The translations under genes and the position numbers were made by a program. Positions 41,471-51,582 of a DNA stretch of 64,000 nt are shown in pieces. Each line of letters begins with the position of its first letter. Within the stretch, counting starts at the first letter, position 1. Below the pieces are notes generated by a model, which did not search any database, was not told the DNA's origin, and saw only the letters and a list, made by a program, of their open reading frames with translations. Location: assembly GCF_001624705.1 (NCBI RefSeq), contig NZ_JSEO01000009.1, positions 1 to 64,000 on the forward strand. Reading direction: 5' to 3'. Source of the stretch: Marinomonas sp. SBI8L. Lineage in GTDB: Bacteria > Pseudomonadota > Gammaproteobacteria > Pseudomonadales > Marinomonadaceae.

Positions 41471-42433
41471 TTAATTCGCTAAAGTGACAACTAGGTTACC
41501 TAATGCACCTGCTTTTAAAACATCCTCATGGGCTTGGCCAAGTTCATCCAAAGAATAGGTTTTACGAACGACAGGAGTAAGTAAGCCTGAACTTAGTAGC
41601 GGGTAAAGTGACTTACCAATTTGCTTAAGAGCAGGTGTTTTTACATTAGCAAGGGCAACCCCAACAACAGCGGCATCACGAGCCATGAGGTCTCTTGGGT
41701 TAATTTCGACAGTACCTCTGTTACCGATAACCGCAACACAGCCTCCGTGGGCTAGGGCTTTTAAGTCCTGATCCAAGTTTTGGTCTGCAAGCATCTCGAT
41801 AATGACATCAAAGCCATTCTCTAGGTTTTGAAAAGGGACAAGGTGGTCTGCATCTTTGTGATTGATCACATGATGAGCCCCTTGCTCCTTAAGAAGCGCT
41901 TCACCGGCTTCTGAGCCCGCACTAGCCACAACTTCTAAGCCTGCCGCTAAAGCAAGTTGTACGGCAGCAATACCAACAGCGCCTGTACCACCATGAATCA
42001 ATACTTTTTGGCCTGCTTGAGCATGCGCTCGGCCGAATAAAGCTCTATGGGCTGTGGTGTAGGGTACGCCCAAGCAAGCGCCTTGTTCAAAGCTAATGTT
42101 ATCAGGTAGCGGAAACGCCTTTTCAGCCAAGCATGAAGCGAATTCAGCAGATGATCCTGATAAACAACGACTAAAGTAGATACGATCGCCGACTTTAAAC
42201 TCAGTCACATCGTCAGCCACTTCAACCACAGTACCTGCACCATCGTTCCCTGGTGTATGAGGGAAGCTGGCTTGATAGTTGTTAGTACCAGAACGAATAT
42301 AAGTATCGACTGGATTGATACCTGCCGCGCCAATTTCTACTAATAGCTGACCTGCTGCAATGACAGGTTTTTGAGCTTCAACCACAGCCAAATCGGATGC
42401 TGGGCCATAATCTTGTATTTGAACCGCTTTCAT
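41471..42433 (-). CDS. NADPH:quinone reductase-like MDR-family oxidoreductase
   Basis: A 320-aa medium-chain dehydrogenase/reductase of the zinc-free quinone reductase (zeta-crystallin) type. It has an N-terminal GroES-like domain (AAGINPVDTYIRSG, PHTPGNDGAGTVVEV) and a Rossmann domain with VLIHGGTGAVGIAAVQLA (about 145-162). The zinc ligands of alcohol dehydrogenases are not evident. GAGG stands upstream of the ATG. It is 24 bp after dctM on the same strand, so it may be read with the TRAP permease genes. Substrate unknown. Confidence 0.85.
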   Translation of the reverse strand: MKAVQIQDYGPASDLAVVEAQKPVIAAGQLLVEIGAAGINPVDTYIRSGTNNYQASFPHTPGNDGAGTVVEVADDVTEFKVGDRIYFSRCLSGSSAEFASCLAEKAFPLPDNISFEQGACLGVPYTTAHRALFGRAHAQAGQKVLIHGGTGAVGIAAVQLALAAGLEVVASAGSEAGEALLKEQGAHHVINHKDADHLVPFQNLENGFDVIIEMLADQNLDQDLKALAHGGCVAVIGNRGTVEINPRDLMARDAAVVGVALANVKTPALKQIGKSLYPLLSSGLLTPVVRKTYSLDELGQAHEDVLKAGALGNLVVTLAN

Positions 42434-42457
42434 AGGATGTCCTCTTATATGCTTGGC

Positions 42458-43846
42458 TTAATCACCGTAAATGACACTCGGTAACCAAGTGGCTAACTCA
42501 GGGTAAATGGCTAATAGCACCAACATGGCAACTTGAATCAAGATAAAAGGGACAACACCTTTATAGATTGATTGAGTTTTCAGTTCTGGCGGTGCTACAC
42601 CTCGTAAATAAAATAGTGCAAAACCAAATGGTGGTGTTAGGAAAGATGTCTGCAGGTTAATTGCCATCATGATACCTAACCAAACGGGATCTAACCCCAT
42701 TGCTAATAAAACCGGTGCAACAATAGGCACCACAACAAAGGTAATCTCGATAAAGTCTAAGATAAAGCCTAATAGGAACATGACTAACATGACAATTAGC
42801 ATGGCACTAAAGACACCACCAGGTAATTGGCTAAAGAAGTTATGAATTAACTCTTCGCCACCAAACCCTCTAAAGACAAGGGAGAATAGTGACGCCCCGA
42901 TCAGGATTAAAAATACCATTGAAGTAACGCGTGTAGTGGAGTAAACCACTTCTTTTAAGGTAGCAAGGTTTAAACGACCACTGGCTAGTGCCAAGATTGC
43001 TGCACCAAAAGCACCGACACCAGCAGCTTCTGTTGGCGTCGCAATACCTGTCAAAATAGAACCTAGTACCGCTAAGATAAGGGTCAGTGGTGGCACCAAG
43101 CCTTTTATCAGAAGAATATATACTGGCTCTGTAGAGCCTGCTAATAATTCATCCTTAGGCACTGCTGGGGCTTTGTGAGGCTGTAACCAAGCCACAATTG
43201 CTACATATAAAATGTAGGCAACTACTAATAGTAGGCCTGGAATCAAGGCACCAACAAAGAGGTCGCCTACTGATACGGTTTTAGGAGAAAAGATGCCCAT
43301 TTCCAATTGTGCTTTTTGGAAAGCATTGGACATAACATCGCCTAAAAGCACTAGTGCAATAGAAGGTGGGATGATTTGACCAAGTGTCCCTGTTGCACAG
43401 ATTGTGCCTGCGGCAAGGGATGGATCATAACCGCGACGTAACATGGTAGGTAATGAGATCATCCCCATGGTAACAACCGTCGCACCTACTATCCCTGTAC
43501 TCGCTGCGAGTAGCATACCCACTAGAATCACAGAAATTCCCAAGCCACCGCGCAAAGTACCAAATAGCATTGCCATACTATCTAGCAGTTTTTCGGCAAG
43601 CTTAGACTTTTCTAACAAGACGCCCATAAGGACGAATAAAGGCACCGCAATCAGGGTTTCATTACGAATAATGCCAAATAGGCGATTAGGCAGAGCTTCT
43701 AAGAAAACGGGGTCGAAGGTTCCCATCATGCTGCCAAGGCCAGCAAAAATTAATGCTGTACCAGCTAATGAGAAGGCAACAGGGTAGCCAAAGAGTAAAA
43801 AGATACAAACAGCCCCAAAGAGCCAGAGTGGAATTAACTCAGTCAT
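42458..43846 (-). CDS. dctM: TRAP transporter large permease subunit (DctM family)
   Basis: The 12-helix ion-coupled membrane subunit of a TRAP transporter. The 462-aa hydrophobic protein has the family signatures FALMG-type stretch LFVLMGVLLEKSKLAEKLLD, GMLLAASTGIVGATVVTMG and GQIIPPSIALVLLGD. The large central loop (about 165-225) is typical of the mannitol/chloroaromatic (FcbT3-like) subgroup. It overlaps dctQ by 8 bp, so the two are translationally coupled. No binding-protein gene adjoins; the one at 34862-35974 is a candidate partner. Confidence 0.92.
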   Translation of the reverse strand: MTELIPLWLFGAVCIFLLFGYPVAFSLAGTALIFAGLGSMMGTFDPVFLEALPNRLFGIIRNETLIAVPLFVLMGVLLEKSKLAEKLLDSMAMLFGTLRGGLGISVILVGMLLAASTGIVGATVVTMGMISLPTMLRRGYDPSLAAGTICATGTLGQIIPPSIALVLLGDVMSNAFQKAQLEMGIFSPKTVSVGDLFVGALIPGLLLVVAYILYVAIVAWLQPHKAPAVPKDELLAGSTEPVYILLIKGLVPPLTLILAVLGSILTGIATPTEAAGVGAFGAAILALASGRLNLATLKEVVYSTTRVTSMVFLILIGASLFSLVFRGFGGEELIHNFFSQLPGGVFSAMLIVMLVMFLLGFILDFIEITFVVVPIVAPVLLAMGLDPVWLGIMMAINLQTSFLTPPFGFALFYLRGVAPPELKTQSIYKGVVPFILIQVAMLVLLAIYPELATWLPSVIYGD

Positions 43847-44375
43847 TTTGAGGTCCTTGTGTTGATTCAGAAGAGAGTTGGCCTGTAATTATGCCTATGC
43901 TCTTAAATATGTCGGCAAGGCCTTGAATAATGAGGGTAATCATCATTAAAGGTATCAAGGTTTTTAATAAGTAAACGAAAGGTAGGCCGCCAGGTTCTTG
44001 TGATGTTTCCATGACTCTCCAAGATGCAGAGACATAATCAAAACTCAAGTAACTGGTATAAAGGGTGACAGGTAAAAGGAAGAGAACTCCTCCTATTAGG
44101 TTTACCCAAGCTTTTTTCTTATCACTAAAACCGCGATAGAAAACATCTACACGTACATGTTCATCTGACTTAAAGGTGTAGGCTGCGCCTAACATAAAGA
44201 CTAACGCGTGTAGGTAAAGTACTGACTCTTGTAAAGCGATAGAGCCGGCATTAAAGCCATAACGCATGACAACGATAAGGCAGGTTAGCGCCATCATTCC
44301 TAAAGTAAGCCAGGCAACGCACTTACCTATCACAGAAGAAAGCGACTCAGCTAGGTCGATTATTATTTTTAGCAT
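43839..44375 (-). CDS. dctQ: TRAP transporter small permease subunit (DctQ family)
   Basis: The four-helix small membrane subunit that pairs with DctM. I choose ATG 44375 (MLKIIIDLAESLSSVIGKC), giving 178 aa, the family norm. The frame stays open upstream, but those residues are polar and lack a start with a good ribosome site. Hydrophobic segments fall at about 12-35, 48-70, 90-112 and 130-155; the family pattern QESVLYLHALVFMLGAAYTF with HVRVDVFY is clear. It overlaps dctM by 8 bp. Confidence 0.9.
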   Translation of the reverse strand: MLKIIIDLAESLSSVIGKCVAWLTLGMMALTCLIVVMRYGFNAGSIALQESVLYLHALVFMLGAAYTFKSDEHVRVDVFYRGFSDKKKAWVNLIGGVLFLLPVTLYTSYLSFDYVSASWRVMETSQEPGGLPFVYLLKTLIPLMMITLIIQGLADIFKSIGIITGQLSSESTQGPQND

Positions 44376-44697
44376 GATCAAAGTCCACAGACTGTTTGTT
44401 ATGTATTGATTTAAGACGTATTTTCGCCTTTGAGGCTCAAGTTTATGGGATTTCAAATGCCAAATACACAGTAAGTGTTAATTAGATCAAGGATTTATCT
44501 TAATAAGAAAAATAGCTGCATATAACAAATGTGACAAAGGGCGTAATAAAAGATGCTTTTATGACACTGATAAAGACGCATTAATTTAATAAAAAGCGCT
44601 TTTTTGAAAAAATAGTTAAAAATATTTATTTATAACTATTTGATATTTATGAAATTTATTGATAATAAACAAAAAACTTGAATACAAATTTAGGAGC
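44376..44697. other. Intergenic region between dctQ and the pstS promoter
   Basis: About 320 bp, AT-rich and without a credible gene. It should hold the minus-strand dctQM promoter, but I cannot pick a convincing hexamer pair. AAATGTGACAAAGGGCG near 44527-44543 contains one TGTGA half-site of a CRP box, without a good second half. Confidence 0.35.
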
Positions 44698-44705
44698 CTG
44701 TCTGG

Positions 44706-44739
44706 CTTTAACATTTTTGTCACATTCCCTCGCTATAGT
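44706..44739 (+). promoter_or_regulatory. Pho box and -10 element upstream of pstS
   Basis: CTTTAAC (44706-44712) and TTGTCAC (44717-44723) are spaced 11 bp apart, matching the paired PhoB half-sites (consensus CTGTCAT, 4-bp spacer, CTGTCAT). The second half matches 6 of 7. Exactly 10 bp later lies TATAGT (44734-44739), the spacing expected when a Pho box replaces the -35 element. A further CTGTC lies at 44698. PhoB control of the pst operon is the established pattern. Confidence 0.7.
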
Positions 44740-44805
44740 ATCAATCATCAAACAAGATATGGGAATTACCCCATGAATTTGGATGTAACCACTGAGGCTA
44801 TTGTA

Positions 44806-45777
44806 ATGATGAAAAATTTAGTTGCCGGTCTAGCTCTTACTGCTGCCGCAAGTTTATCTGTAAGTGCTGTTGCTGCTGTTGATCCAATGCTGCCTTCATA
44901 TAATAAGGCAAGCGGTGTTTCTGGCAACATTTCAAGTGTTGGTTCGGACACACTGGCAAACCTAATGACACTTTGGGCGGAAGATTTTAAACGTTTATAC
45001 CCAAATGTTAACATTCAAATTCAGGCTGCTGGTTCTTCTACTGCGCCACCAGCACTAACTGAAGGTACTTCAAACTTCGGCCCAATGAGCCGTACTATGA
45101 AGGACAAAGAAGTTGCTGCTTTCGAAAAGAAATATGGCTACAAGCCAACAGCGATTCCAGTAGCAATCGATGCTCTTGCGGTTTTCGTACACAAAGATAA
45201 CCCAATTAAAGGCCTATCTTTGCCACAAATCGATGCTATCTTCTCTTCTACACGTAAAGGTGGATACAACCAAGATATCACTAACTGGGGTGCAACAGGC
45301 CTAACTGGTGCTTGGGCTAACCGCGACGTTCAATTGTTCGGTCGTAACTCAGTATCAGGTACATACGGTTACTTTAAAAAGAAAGCGCTTTTCAAAGGTG
45401 ACTACAAAAACAGTGTCAATGAGCAGCCAGGTTCAGCATCTGTTGTACAGTCTGTATCAACATCTTTGAACGGTATCGGTTACTCTGGTATCGGTTATAA
45501 AACATCTTCTGTACGCGCTATCCCACTAGCGAAAAAAGAAGGCGGTAAGTTCATAGAAGCGACGCCTCTAAATGCTGCGAAAGGTTCTTACCCACTATCA
45601 CGTTTCCTATACGTTTACGTGAACAAGGCTCCAAACAAGCCTCTTGATCCACTACAACGTGAATTCGTTAAAATGGTATTGTCTCAACTTGGTCAAGAAG
45701 TTGTAGTAAAAGATGGTTATGTACCACTACCTAGCAAGGTTGCTAACAAGTACTTGAGCGATCTAGGCATTCAATAA
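44806..45777 (+). CDS. pstS: Phosphate ABC transporter substrate-binding protein PstS
   Basis: Periplasmic phosphate-binding protein. I choose ATG 44806 ([20 protein letters not shown]), with GAGG eight bases upstream, giving 323 aa with a clear signal peptide probably cut after VAA. The frame upstream of this ATG is open, but that DNA holds the promoter. Ligand-loop motifs are seen in [30 protein letters not shown] and [16 protein letters not shown]. It resembles the Pseudomonas/Vibrio form rather than E. coli PstS. A Pho box precedes it and a hairpin terminator separates it from pstC. Confidence 0.94.
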   Translation: MMKNLVAGLALTAAASLSVSAVAAVDPMLPSYNKASGVSGNISSVGSDTLANLMTLWAEDFKRLYPNVNIQIQAAGSSTAPPALTEGTSNFGPMSRTMKDKEVAAFEKKYGYKPTAIPVAIDALAVFVHKDNPIKGLSLPQIDAIFSSTRKGGYNQDITNWGATGLTGAWANRDVQLFGRNSVSGTYGYFKKKALFKGDYKNSVNEQPGSASVVQSVSTSLNGIGYSGIGYKTSSVRAIPLAKKEGGKFIEATPLNAAKGSYPLSRFLYVYVNKAPNKPLDPLQREFVKMVLSQLGQEVVVKDGYVPLPSKVANKYLSDLGIQ

Positions 45778-45802
45778 CATTTGAATGGTACAGCAAGATC
45801 AT

Positions 45803-45835
45803 AAGCAGGAAAGATTAGTCTTTCCTGCTTTTCTT
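45803..45835 (+). terminator. Hairpin with T-rich tail between pstS and pstC
   Basis: AAGCAGGAAAGA pairs perfectly with TCTTTCCTGCTT around a TTAG loop, followed by TTCTTATG. It lies within the operon, so partial termination or 3'-end protection would give more pstS than permease mRNA. Confidence 0.75.
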
Positions 45836-45883
45836 ATGCTTGCTGTTGTCACAAATATGCAACAAATTACAAGATGATTTCTG

Positions 45884-48139
45884 ATGAGTAAAACAACAGA
45901 CCGTCAAGCCCCAGATTTGGATTTCAACAGCCCAGCTTTGCTACGCCACAGAAAAGTGAGACGAGCAAAAGACAAGGCTGCTACAGCCGGTATCGCAATA
46001 GGTGGAAGCAGCGTTATTCTTGCTGTACTACTGATTTGTTTTTACCTTTTATATGAAGTTGCGCCACTTTTTGCAGGTGCTGAAATCGAAGCGGAAGCCG
46101 TGTATAGCTTGCCGCACCAAGAAAGTGGTGCTAGCCATTACTTAACGGTTGAAGAGCAAAATGAAGTTGCCATGCGTGTTGCCCAAGACGGCAGCATTAT
46201 CTTTTTTGATAACTTAAACGGCGATGTTATCAAACAAGTAAAAAGCACGGTTGCAGCGGATATGACAGCCTTTGCGATTGAAGATGATACCAGTCGTATT
46301 ATGGCGCTAGCTTATGACAATGGTCAGCTTGTAATTGCTCAACATAACTACAAAATTACTTACCCAGATGGCAAACGAAAAATTACTCCGTTAGTTGAGT
46401 ATCCATTTGGTGAGCAAGCGATTGATGCTGCTGACTTCCCCATTAAACAAGTCGCAATTAGAAACGGTGAAGAAGCCTTAACACTTGTTGTTATTGGTGA
46501 TACTCAAAGCCGTATCGTTAAGCTTGAAAAAGACGTTAACTTTATCACTGAAGAGGTGGAGCTAACCGAACTTCAAGCCGAGCTACCATTTATTGATAAT
46601 GCAACCTCTTTGCTTATCAGTGGCGATCAAAGATATCTATATATAGCCACTCAGTCAGGTGCTATGACAGAGCTTGATTTACGTGAGATTGATAATATCC
46701 GTATTAAGGCTCAGCATCAGCTTACCGAAGAAGGTAAGGATTTAACCTCAATGAGCTACTTACTGGGTCAATCATCTATCATGGTGTCTGACGCAAGCGG
46801 TAAAGTGAGCCAATGGTTTAACGTTCGTGATGAAGATAACGTTGAAAACCTAACCTTTATTCGTGATGTTACTCAACCTGTTGGCATTATCGATGTGGCG
46901 ATGGAACAGCGTCGTAAAGGCTTCGCTACACTAGATACCCGTGGTGTTGTTGCGATTTATAATGCTACCTCTTCACGCCAAGTGATTAATGAAAAGTTGA
47001 GTGATGAGACAGCGACTAACATTGCTTTCTCTCCAAGAGCGAATGGTTTACTGCTAGAAGACAGCCAAGGTATCCGTTTCTTCAAAATTGATAATGAGCA
47101 CCCTGAAGTATCATGGGGATCATTATGGTCTGAGATCTGGTACGAAGGTTATCAAGAGCCAACTTATACTTGGCAGTCATCTGCTGCTAACAATGACTTT
47201 GAGCCTAAATACAGCTTGATGCCACTTGCGTTTGGTACGTTAAAAGCGGCGTTTTATGCCATGGTTATGGCTGTGCCGTTAGCTATCTGTGGTGCTATCT
47301 ATACGGCTTACTTTATGGCGCCTGGTCTTCGCCGTAAGGTGAAACCAGTAATAGAACTTATGGAAGCCCTACCAACGGTTATTCTTGGTTTCTTGGCGGG
47401 TTTGTTCTTTGCACCTTTCCTTGAAGAAAACCTAGCTGCAGCCTTCAGTATTCTTGTGGTGTTACCTATAGGTATCCTGCTATTTGCTTATATCTGGTCT
47501 CGTTTACCGAATCAGATTCGTTGGTTATTGCCTGATGGATGGCAACCAATACTCTTGATCCCTGTGATCATTTTCTTAGGTTGGGCATGTGTCGCCATGA
47601 GTCCGGTGATTGAGCTGAACTTCTTTGCGGGTGATATGCGTGGTTGGATCACTAATGACCTAGGCATTACGTTTGACCAAAGAAACGCTTTAGTTGTTGG
47701 TTTTGCTATGGGCTTCGCGGTTATCCCAACCATCTTCTCTATTACTGAAGATGCCATATTCAGCGTACCTAAAGCACTGACTCAAGGGTCATTAGCATTG
47801 GGTGCAACTTACTGGCAAACCATGGTTCGTGTGGTACTACCAACAGCGAGCCCAGGTATCTTCTCTGCCATTATGATAGGTATGGGTCGTGCTGTTGGTG
47901 AGACAATGATAGTACTGATGGCAACCGGTAATACACCGATTATGGATTTCAACATCTTCGAAGGTATGCGTACTCTAGCGGCCAACTTAGCGGTTGAAGT
48001 ACCTGAGTCAGAAGTTGATAGCTCACATTATCGCATCTTGTTCTTGGCAGCATTTGTGCTCTTCTTGTTTACCTTTGTGGTTAACACGATTGCAGAAACT
48101 GTGCGCCAACATTTACGTAAAAAATACGGTTCTCTGTAA
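45884..48139 (+). CDS. pstC: Phosphate ABC transporter permease PstC (long form)
   Basis: Inner-membrane permease of the Pst importer. At 751 aa it is more than twice E. coli PstC (319 aa). After one N-terminal membrane helix (about 33-60) comes a large extracytoplasmic region to about residue 440. It contains repeated strands with WD-like spacing (IIFFDNLNGDVI, MTELDLREIDNI, VSQWFNVRDEDN, VAIYNATSSRQVI), suggesting a beta-propeller. The permease core follows, with ALPTVILGFLAGLFFAPF and the ATPase-contacting EAA-like loop [22 protein letters not shown]. Long PstC proteins are known in Pseudomonas and Vibrio. It lies 106 bp after pstS. Confidence 0.93.
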   Translation: MSKTTDRQAPDLDFNSPALLRHRKVRRAKDKAATAGIAIGGSSVILAVLLICFYLLYEVAPLFAGAEIEAEAVYSLPHQESGASHYLTVEEQNEVAMRVAQDGSIIFFDNLNGDVIKQVKSTVAADMTAFAIEDDTSRIMALAYDNGQLVIAQHNYKITYPDGKRKITPLVEYPFGEQAIDAADFPIKQVAIRNGEEALTLVVIGDTQSRIVKLEKDVNFITEEVELTELQAELPFIDNATSLLISGDQRYLYIATQSGAMTELDLREIDNIRIKAQHQLTEEGKDLTSMSYLLGQSSIMVSDASGKVSQWFNVRDEDNVENLTFIRDVTQPVGIIDVAMEQRRKGFATLDTRGVVAIYNATSSRQVINEKLSDETATNIAFSPRANGLLLEDSQGIRFFKIDNEHPEVSWGSLWSEIWYEGYQEPTYTWQSSAANNDFEPKYSLMPLAFGTLKAAFYAMVMAVPLAICGAIYTAYFMAPGLRRKVKPVIELMEALPTVILGFLAGLFFAPFLEENLAAAFSILVVLPIGILLFAYIWSRLPNQIRWLLPDGWQPILLIPVIIFLGWACVAMSPVIELNFFAGDMRGWITNDLGITFDQRNALVVGFAMGFAVIPTIFSITEDAIFSVPKALTQGSLALGATYWQTMVRVVLPTASPGIFSAIMIGMGRAVGETMIVLMATGNTPIMDFNIFEGMRTLAANLAVEVPESEVDSSHYRILFLAAFVLFLFTFVVNTIAETVRQHLRKKYGSL

Positions 48140-48145
48140 CTTATA

Positions 48146-49876
48146 GTGAGCAAGAGTATGACAAGTATTAAAGAGAAAAAAATGCAAAAACCATCCGTTT
48201 CAAATTGGTTTAAGTCCGGTGATCCATGGGTATGGCTAAACGCTGGTGCCGTGGCAATATCTGTGATCATGGTCATTGGATTATTACTTCTTATCGCTGT
48301 ACGTGGTTTAGGCCACTTCTGGCCAGCTGATATTGTTGAAGCTAGATATGAAGTACCAGGTCAACCTGCTTACAAGCTAGTTGCAGAAAGAGTAGAAAGT
48401 CTAGAAGTACCTGCTGTACAAGTGAGAGAAGCAGGTATTGAAATTAGCGAAGATAAAGAGATTGTTTCTCGTACGCTAATGAAAACAGGTAACCGTGATA
48501 TTTACGGTTCTGACTTTCGTTGGGTAATTGATGATTTCCTAACGGAAGTAACAAAACCTGAAATGCTATTTGCTGCTGAAAGACATGAATGGGGTAACCT
48601 TTATGGTTACCTGCAAGCAGTGAAAGAAAGTGGCACCGTGATTGCTGAAACGCAAGATAAGCAAGCGACTGACAGTGCGTTAGCGACTTGGGAAAGTTTT
48701 GAGAAAAGCATCGAAAGAGCGTTAGTGATTCATGAAGACATCTATCAGATTGAAAAACATGACATAGGTGCGATTAACCATGGTTTAGAGCGTTTACGTT
48801 TAAAGCAACGTTCTTTAGAGCTTAATGATGAGCTAACACCAGCAATCTTAGCTGACCTAGATGCTGATAGAGCAGTATTTGATCAAGAGTATAAAGTGCT
48901 GCAAGAGCGTTTGATTACACTTTATGGTGAAATCAATCGTGATACCTTCGTAGTAGAAGCGATGGACGGCACTATTAGTGAGTTACAGGTTGCTAAAGTG
49001 GTTCGTGCTTTTAGACCTAATGCGATGAATGTCTTTGATAAAATTGGTTTCTACGGCGCTAAGCTATGGGAATTCTTATCTGATGATCCTCGTGAAGCAA
49101 ATACTGAAGGCGGTGTATTCCCAGCTATCTTTGGTACCATCATGATGGTATTACTGATGACTATCTTGGTAACACCTTTTGGCGTTGTTGCAGCGGTTTA
49201 CCTAAGAGAATATGCGAGCCAAGGTTGGTTAACACGTGTGATTCGTATCGCTGTAAACAACCTAGCTGGTGTACCTTCAATCGTATACGGTGTATTCGGT
49301 TTAGGTTTCTTCATCTACTTTATGGGTTCTTCGATAGACCAAGCTTTCTTCCCAGAAGCTCTACCTTCACCAACATTTGGTACAGGTGGCTTGATGTGGG
49401 CGTCAATTACCTTGGCTCTGCTAACGGTTCCTGTGGTCATTGTTGCAACAGAAGAAGGTTTATCTCGTATTCCTAGAAACGTCCGTGAAGGTAGTTTGGC
49501 TTTGGGTGCAACCAAAGCAGAAACCCTATGGCGTGTTGTTTTACCTATGGCGAGTCCAGCTATCATGACAGGTGTCATCCTAGCGGTTGCGCGTGCCGCA
49601 GGTGAGGTTGCGCCACTTATGCTTGTAGGTGTTGTTAAATTGGCGCCATCTTTACCGTTAGATGGTAACTATCCATTTATTCACCTAGATCAAAAATTTA
49701 TGCACCTTGGTTTCCATATCTATGATGTGGGTTTCCAAAGCCCAAATGTTGAAGCGGCAAGACCACTTGTCTATGCCACAGCCCTATTGTTAGTGATAGT
49801 AATTGCTCTATTGAACTTAGCAGCCGTTACCATTCGAAATCACTTACGTGAAAAATATAAATCGCTGGAAATGTAG
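48146..49876 (+). CDS. pstA: Phosphate ABC transporter permease PstA (long form)
   Basis: Second permease of the Pst importer, 576 aa against about 296 in E. coli. A membrane helix at about 30-55 is followed by a large, mostly helical extracytoplasmic insert (about 60-310), rich in charged residues with coiled-coil character. The permease core then shows [38 protein letters not shown] and the EAA-like loop [20 protein letters not shown]. The start is uncertain: GTG 48146, ATG 48158 and ATG 48182 are all in frame; the last has AAAGAG upstream. Confidence 0.92.
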   Translation: MSKSMTSIKEKKMQKPSVSNWFKSGDPWVWLNAGAVAISVIMVIGLLLLIAVRGLGHFWPADIVEARYEVPGQPAYKLVAERVESLEVPAVQVREAGIEISEDKEIVSRTLMKTGNRDIYGSDFRWVIDDFLTEVTKPEMLFAAERHEWGNLYGYLQAVKESGTVIAETQDKQATDSALATWESFEKSIERALVIHEDIYQIEKHDIGAINHGLERLRLKQRSLELNDELTPAILADLDADRAVFDQEYKVLQERLITLYGEINRDTFVVEAMDGTISELQVAKVVRAFRPNAMNVFDKIGFYGAKLWEFLSDDPREANTEGGVFPAIFGTIMMVLLMTILVTPFGVVAAVYLREYASQGWLTRVIRIAVNNLAGVPSIVYGVFGLGFFIYFMGSSIDQAFFPEALPSPTFGTGGLMWASITLALLTVPVVIVATEEGLSRIPRNVREGSLALGATKAETLWRVVLPMASPAIMTGVILAVARAAGEVAPLMLVGVVKLAPSLPLDGNYPFIHLDQKFMHLGFHIYDVGFQSPNVEAARPLVYATALLLVIVIALLNLAAVTIRNHLREKYKSLEM

Positions 49877-49896
49877 ATAGCAGAGAAGAGACGATT

Positions 49897-50727
49897 ATGA
49901 GCGAAATGAAAGCACACTCAATTGATATTTCGGCGATGCAGCGTAGCCAACAGACTTTGCGTATCGAAAATGAAACTCCTTGTTTAACTGTGAACAACCT
50001 AGAACTTTTCTATGGTGATAAGCAGGCATTGAATGGGATTGATATGATCATCCCAGAAAAGAAGGTAACTGCTTTTATCGGACCATCTGGTTGCGGTAAA
50101 TCGACCTTATTACGTTGCTTTAACCGTATGAATGACCTAGTTGATACTTGCCGTATTACCGGTGAGATCAATCTACATGATACAAATATTTATGCGAAAG
50201 GAACTGAGGTTGCTGAGCTGCGCCGCCGTGTAGGCATGGTATTCCAAAAGCCTAACCCTTTCCCGAAAAGCATTTATGAAAACGTTGCTTACGGGCTTCG
50301 TATTCAAGGGATTAACAAAAAGCGCATTCTTGATGAAACAGTTGAATGGGCGTTACGTTCTGCAGCCCTTTGGGATGAAGTAAAAGACAGACTACACGAA
50401 AGTGCTTTAGGTATGTCTGGTGGTCAACAGCAGCGCTTGGTTATTGCACGTACCGTTGCAGTAAAACCTGAGGTTCTTTTATTAGATGAGCCTGCGTCTG
50501 CGTTAGACCCAATCTCAACCCTGAAAATTGAAGAATTGATCCATGAGTTGAAAGAAGAGTTCACCATCGCAATTGTAACTCACAACATGCAACAGGCGGC
50601 TCGTGTCTCTGACTATACTGCTTTCATGTATATGGGTGACCTGATTGAATTTGGGGATACTAATACCTTGTTTACTAACCCAAGTAAGCAACAAACAGAA
50701 GACTATATTACTGGTCGTTACGGCTAG
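49897..50727 (+). CDS. pstB: Phosphate ABC transporter ATPase PstB
   Basis: ATPase that powers phosphate uptake through PstC/PstA and takes part in PhoR signalling. The 276-aa protein has Walker [10 protein letters not shown] (62-70), the PstB-typical [20 protein letters not shown]-loop [14 protein letters not shown], signature [13 protein letters not shown], Walker [13 protein letters not shown] and an H-loop in [11 protein letters not shown]. The length is slightly above E. coli (257) because of a short N-terminal tail. It is spaced 20 bp after pstA. Confidence 0.97.
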   Translation: MSEMKAHSIDISAMQRSQQTLRIENETPCLTVNNLELFYGDKQALNGIDMIIPEKKVTAFIGPSGCGKSTLLRCFNRMNDLVDTCRITGEINLHDTNIYAKGTEVAELRRRVGMVFQKPNPFPKSIYENVAYGLRIQGINKKRILDETVEWALRSAALWDEVKDRLHESALGMSGGQQQRLVIARTVAVKPEVLLLDEPASALDPISTLKIEELIHELKEEFTIAIVTHNMQQAARVSDYTAFMYMGDLIEFGDTNTLFTNPSKQQTEDYITGRYG

Positions 50728-50750
50728 CTCTGTCGATAAGGAAGAAGATC

Positions 50751-51458
50751 ATGAAAGAACTAATGACACACCATATATCGCAGCAGTTTAATACTGAGCT
50801 TGAAGACTTACGCCAACACTTTCTAACTATGGGTGGCGTGGTTGAGAAGCAAGTAAGTGATGCGATTGAAGCCTTACTAAACAGTAACTCTGAGTTAGCT
50901 GAGGACGTACGTGAGCAGGATGCTACGGTTAATAAGCTAGATGAGCTGATTGACGAAGAATGTACACGTATTCTGGCTAAGCGTCAGCCTGCAGCCTCTG
51001 ATTTACGTATGATCTTATCTATCTCAAAAGCGGTAAGTGAACTTGAGCGTATGGGTGATGAAGCTAAGAAGATTGCTAAATTTACCTTATCCTTGATCGA
51101 AGAGGGTGAGTCGCCAAGAGGTTATGTTGAGATTAACCGTATAGGTACCATGGTATCTCGTATGATACATGATGCGCTTGATGCGACCGCTCGACTAGAT
51201 ATCGATATGGCGATAAAGGTAGCTAAGCAAGACCGTGTTGTTGATATGGAATATAAAACAGCTTTGCGTTCCCTAGCGACTTATATGATGGAAGATCCAC
51301 GCAGTATCACTCGTATTCTGAATGTGATCTGGGTGCTAAGATCTCTTGAACGTATCGGTGATTATGCACGTCATGTTTGTCAGCACTTAATCTATATGGT
51401 TAAAGGGGTGGACGTTCGTCACGTGCCAGCTCAAGAAATACAGCAAGAAATAGAATAA
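50751..51458 (+). CDS. phoU: Phosphate signalling regulator PhoU
   Basis: Links the Pst transporter to PhoR and keeps the Pho regulon off when phosphate is plentiful. The 235-aa all-helical protein has the two repeated PhoU motifs, seen in KLDELIDEECTRILAKRQP and the later VVDMEYKTALRSLATYM, with the acidic E/DxxxD metal sites. It lies 23 bp after pstB with AAGGAAG before its ATG, and ends at a terminator. Confidence 0.96.
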   Translation: MKELMTHHISQQFNTELEDLRQHFLTMGGVVEKQVSDAIEALLNSNSELAEDVREQDATVNKLDELIDEECTRILAKRQPAASDLRMILSISKAVSELERMGDEAKKIAKFTLSLIEEGESPRGYVEINRIGTMVSRMIHDALDATARLDIDMAIKVAKQDRVVDMEYKTALRSLATYMMEDPRSITRILNVIWVLRSLERIGDYARHVCQHLIYMVKGVDVRHVPAQEIQQEIE

Positions 51459-51483
51459 TGCATCCCTGTGTGATGTATTAAGG

Positions 51484-51514
51484 AAAGGCTCCTAAGTGAT
51501 TAGGGGCCTTTTTT
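51484..51514 (+). terminator. Rho-independent terminator of the pst-phoU operon
   Basis: AAGGCTCCTAA pairs with TTAGGGGCCTT (G-U tolerated) around GTGA and is followed by TTTTTT, about 25 bp after the phoU stop. Confidence 0.85.
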
Positions 51515-51582
51515 GTATAGGGATATTTGATTATGATGGCTGGGCTAATTATTTACACCTCTAAAAGGGAAAGGACAGCGCA

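Noticed and set aside
44527-44543. TGTGA half-site upstream of dctQ as a CRP box
   Set aside because: The second half (TCACA) is missing, and single pentamers are common by chance in AT-rich DNA.
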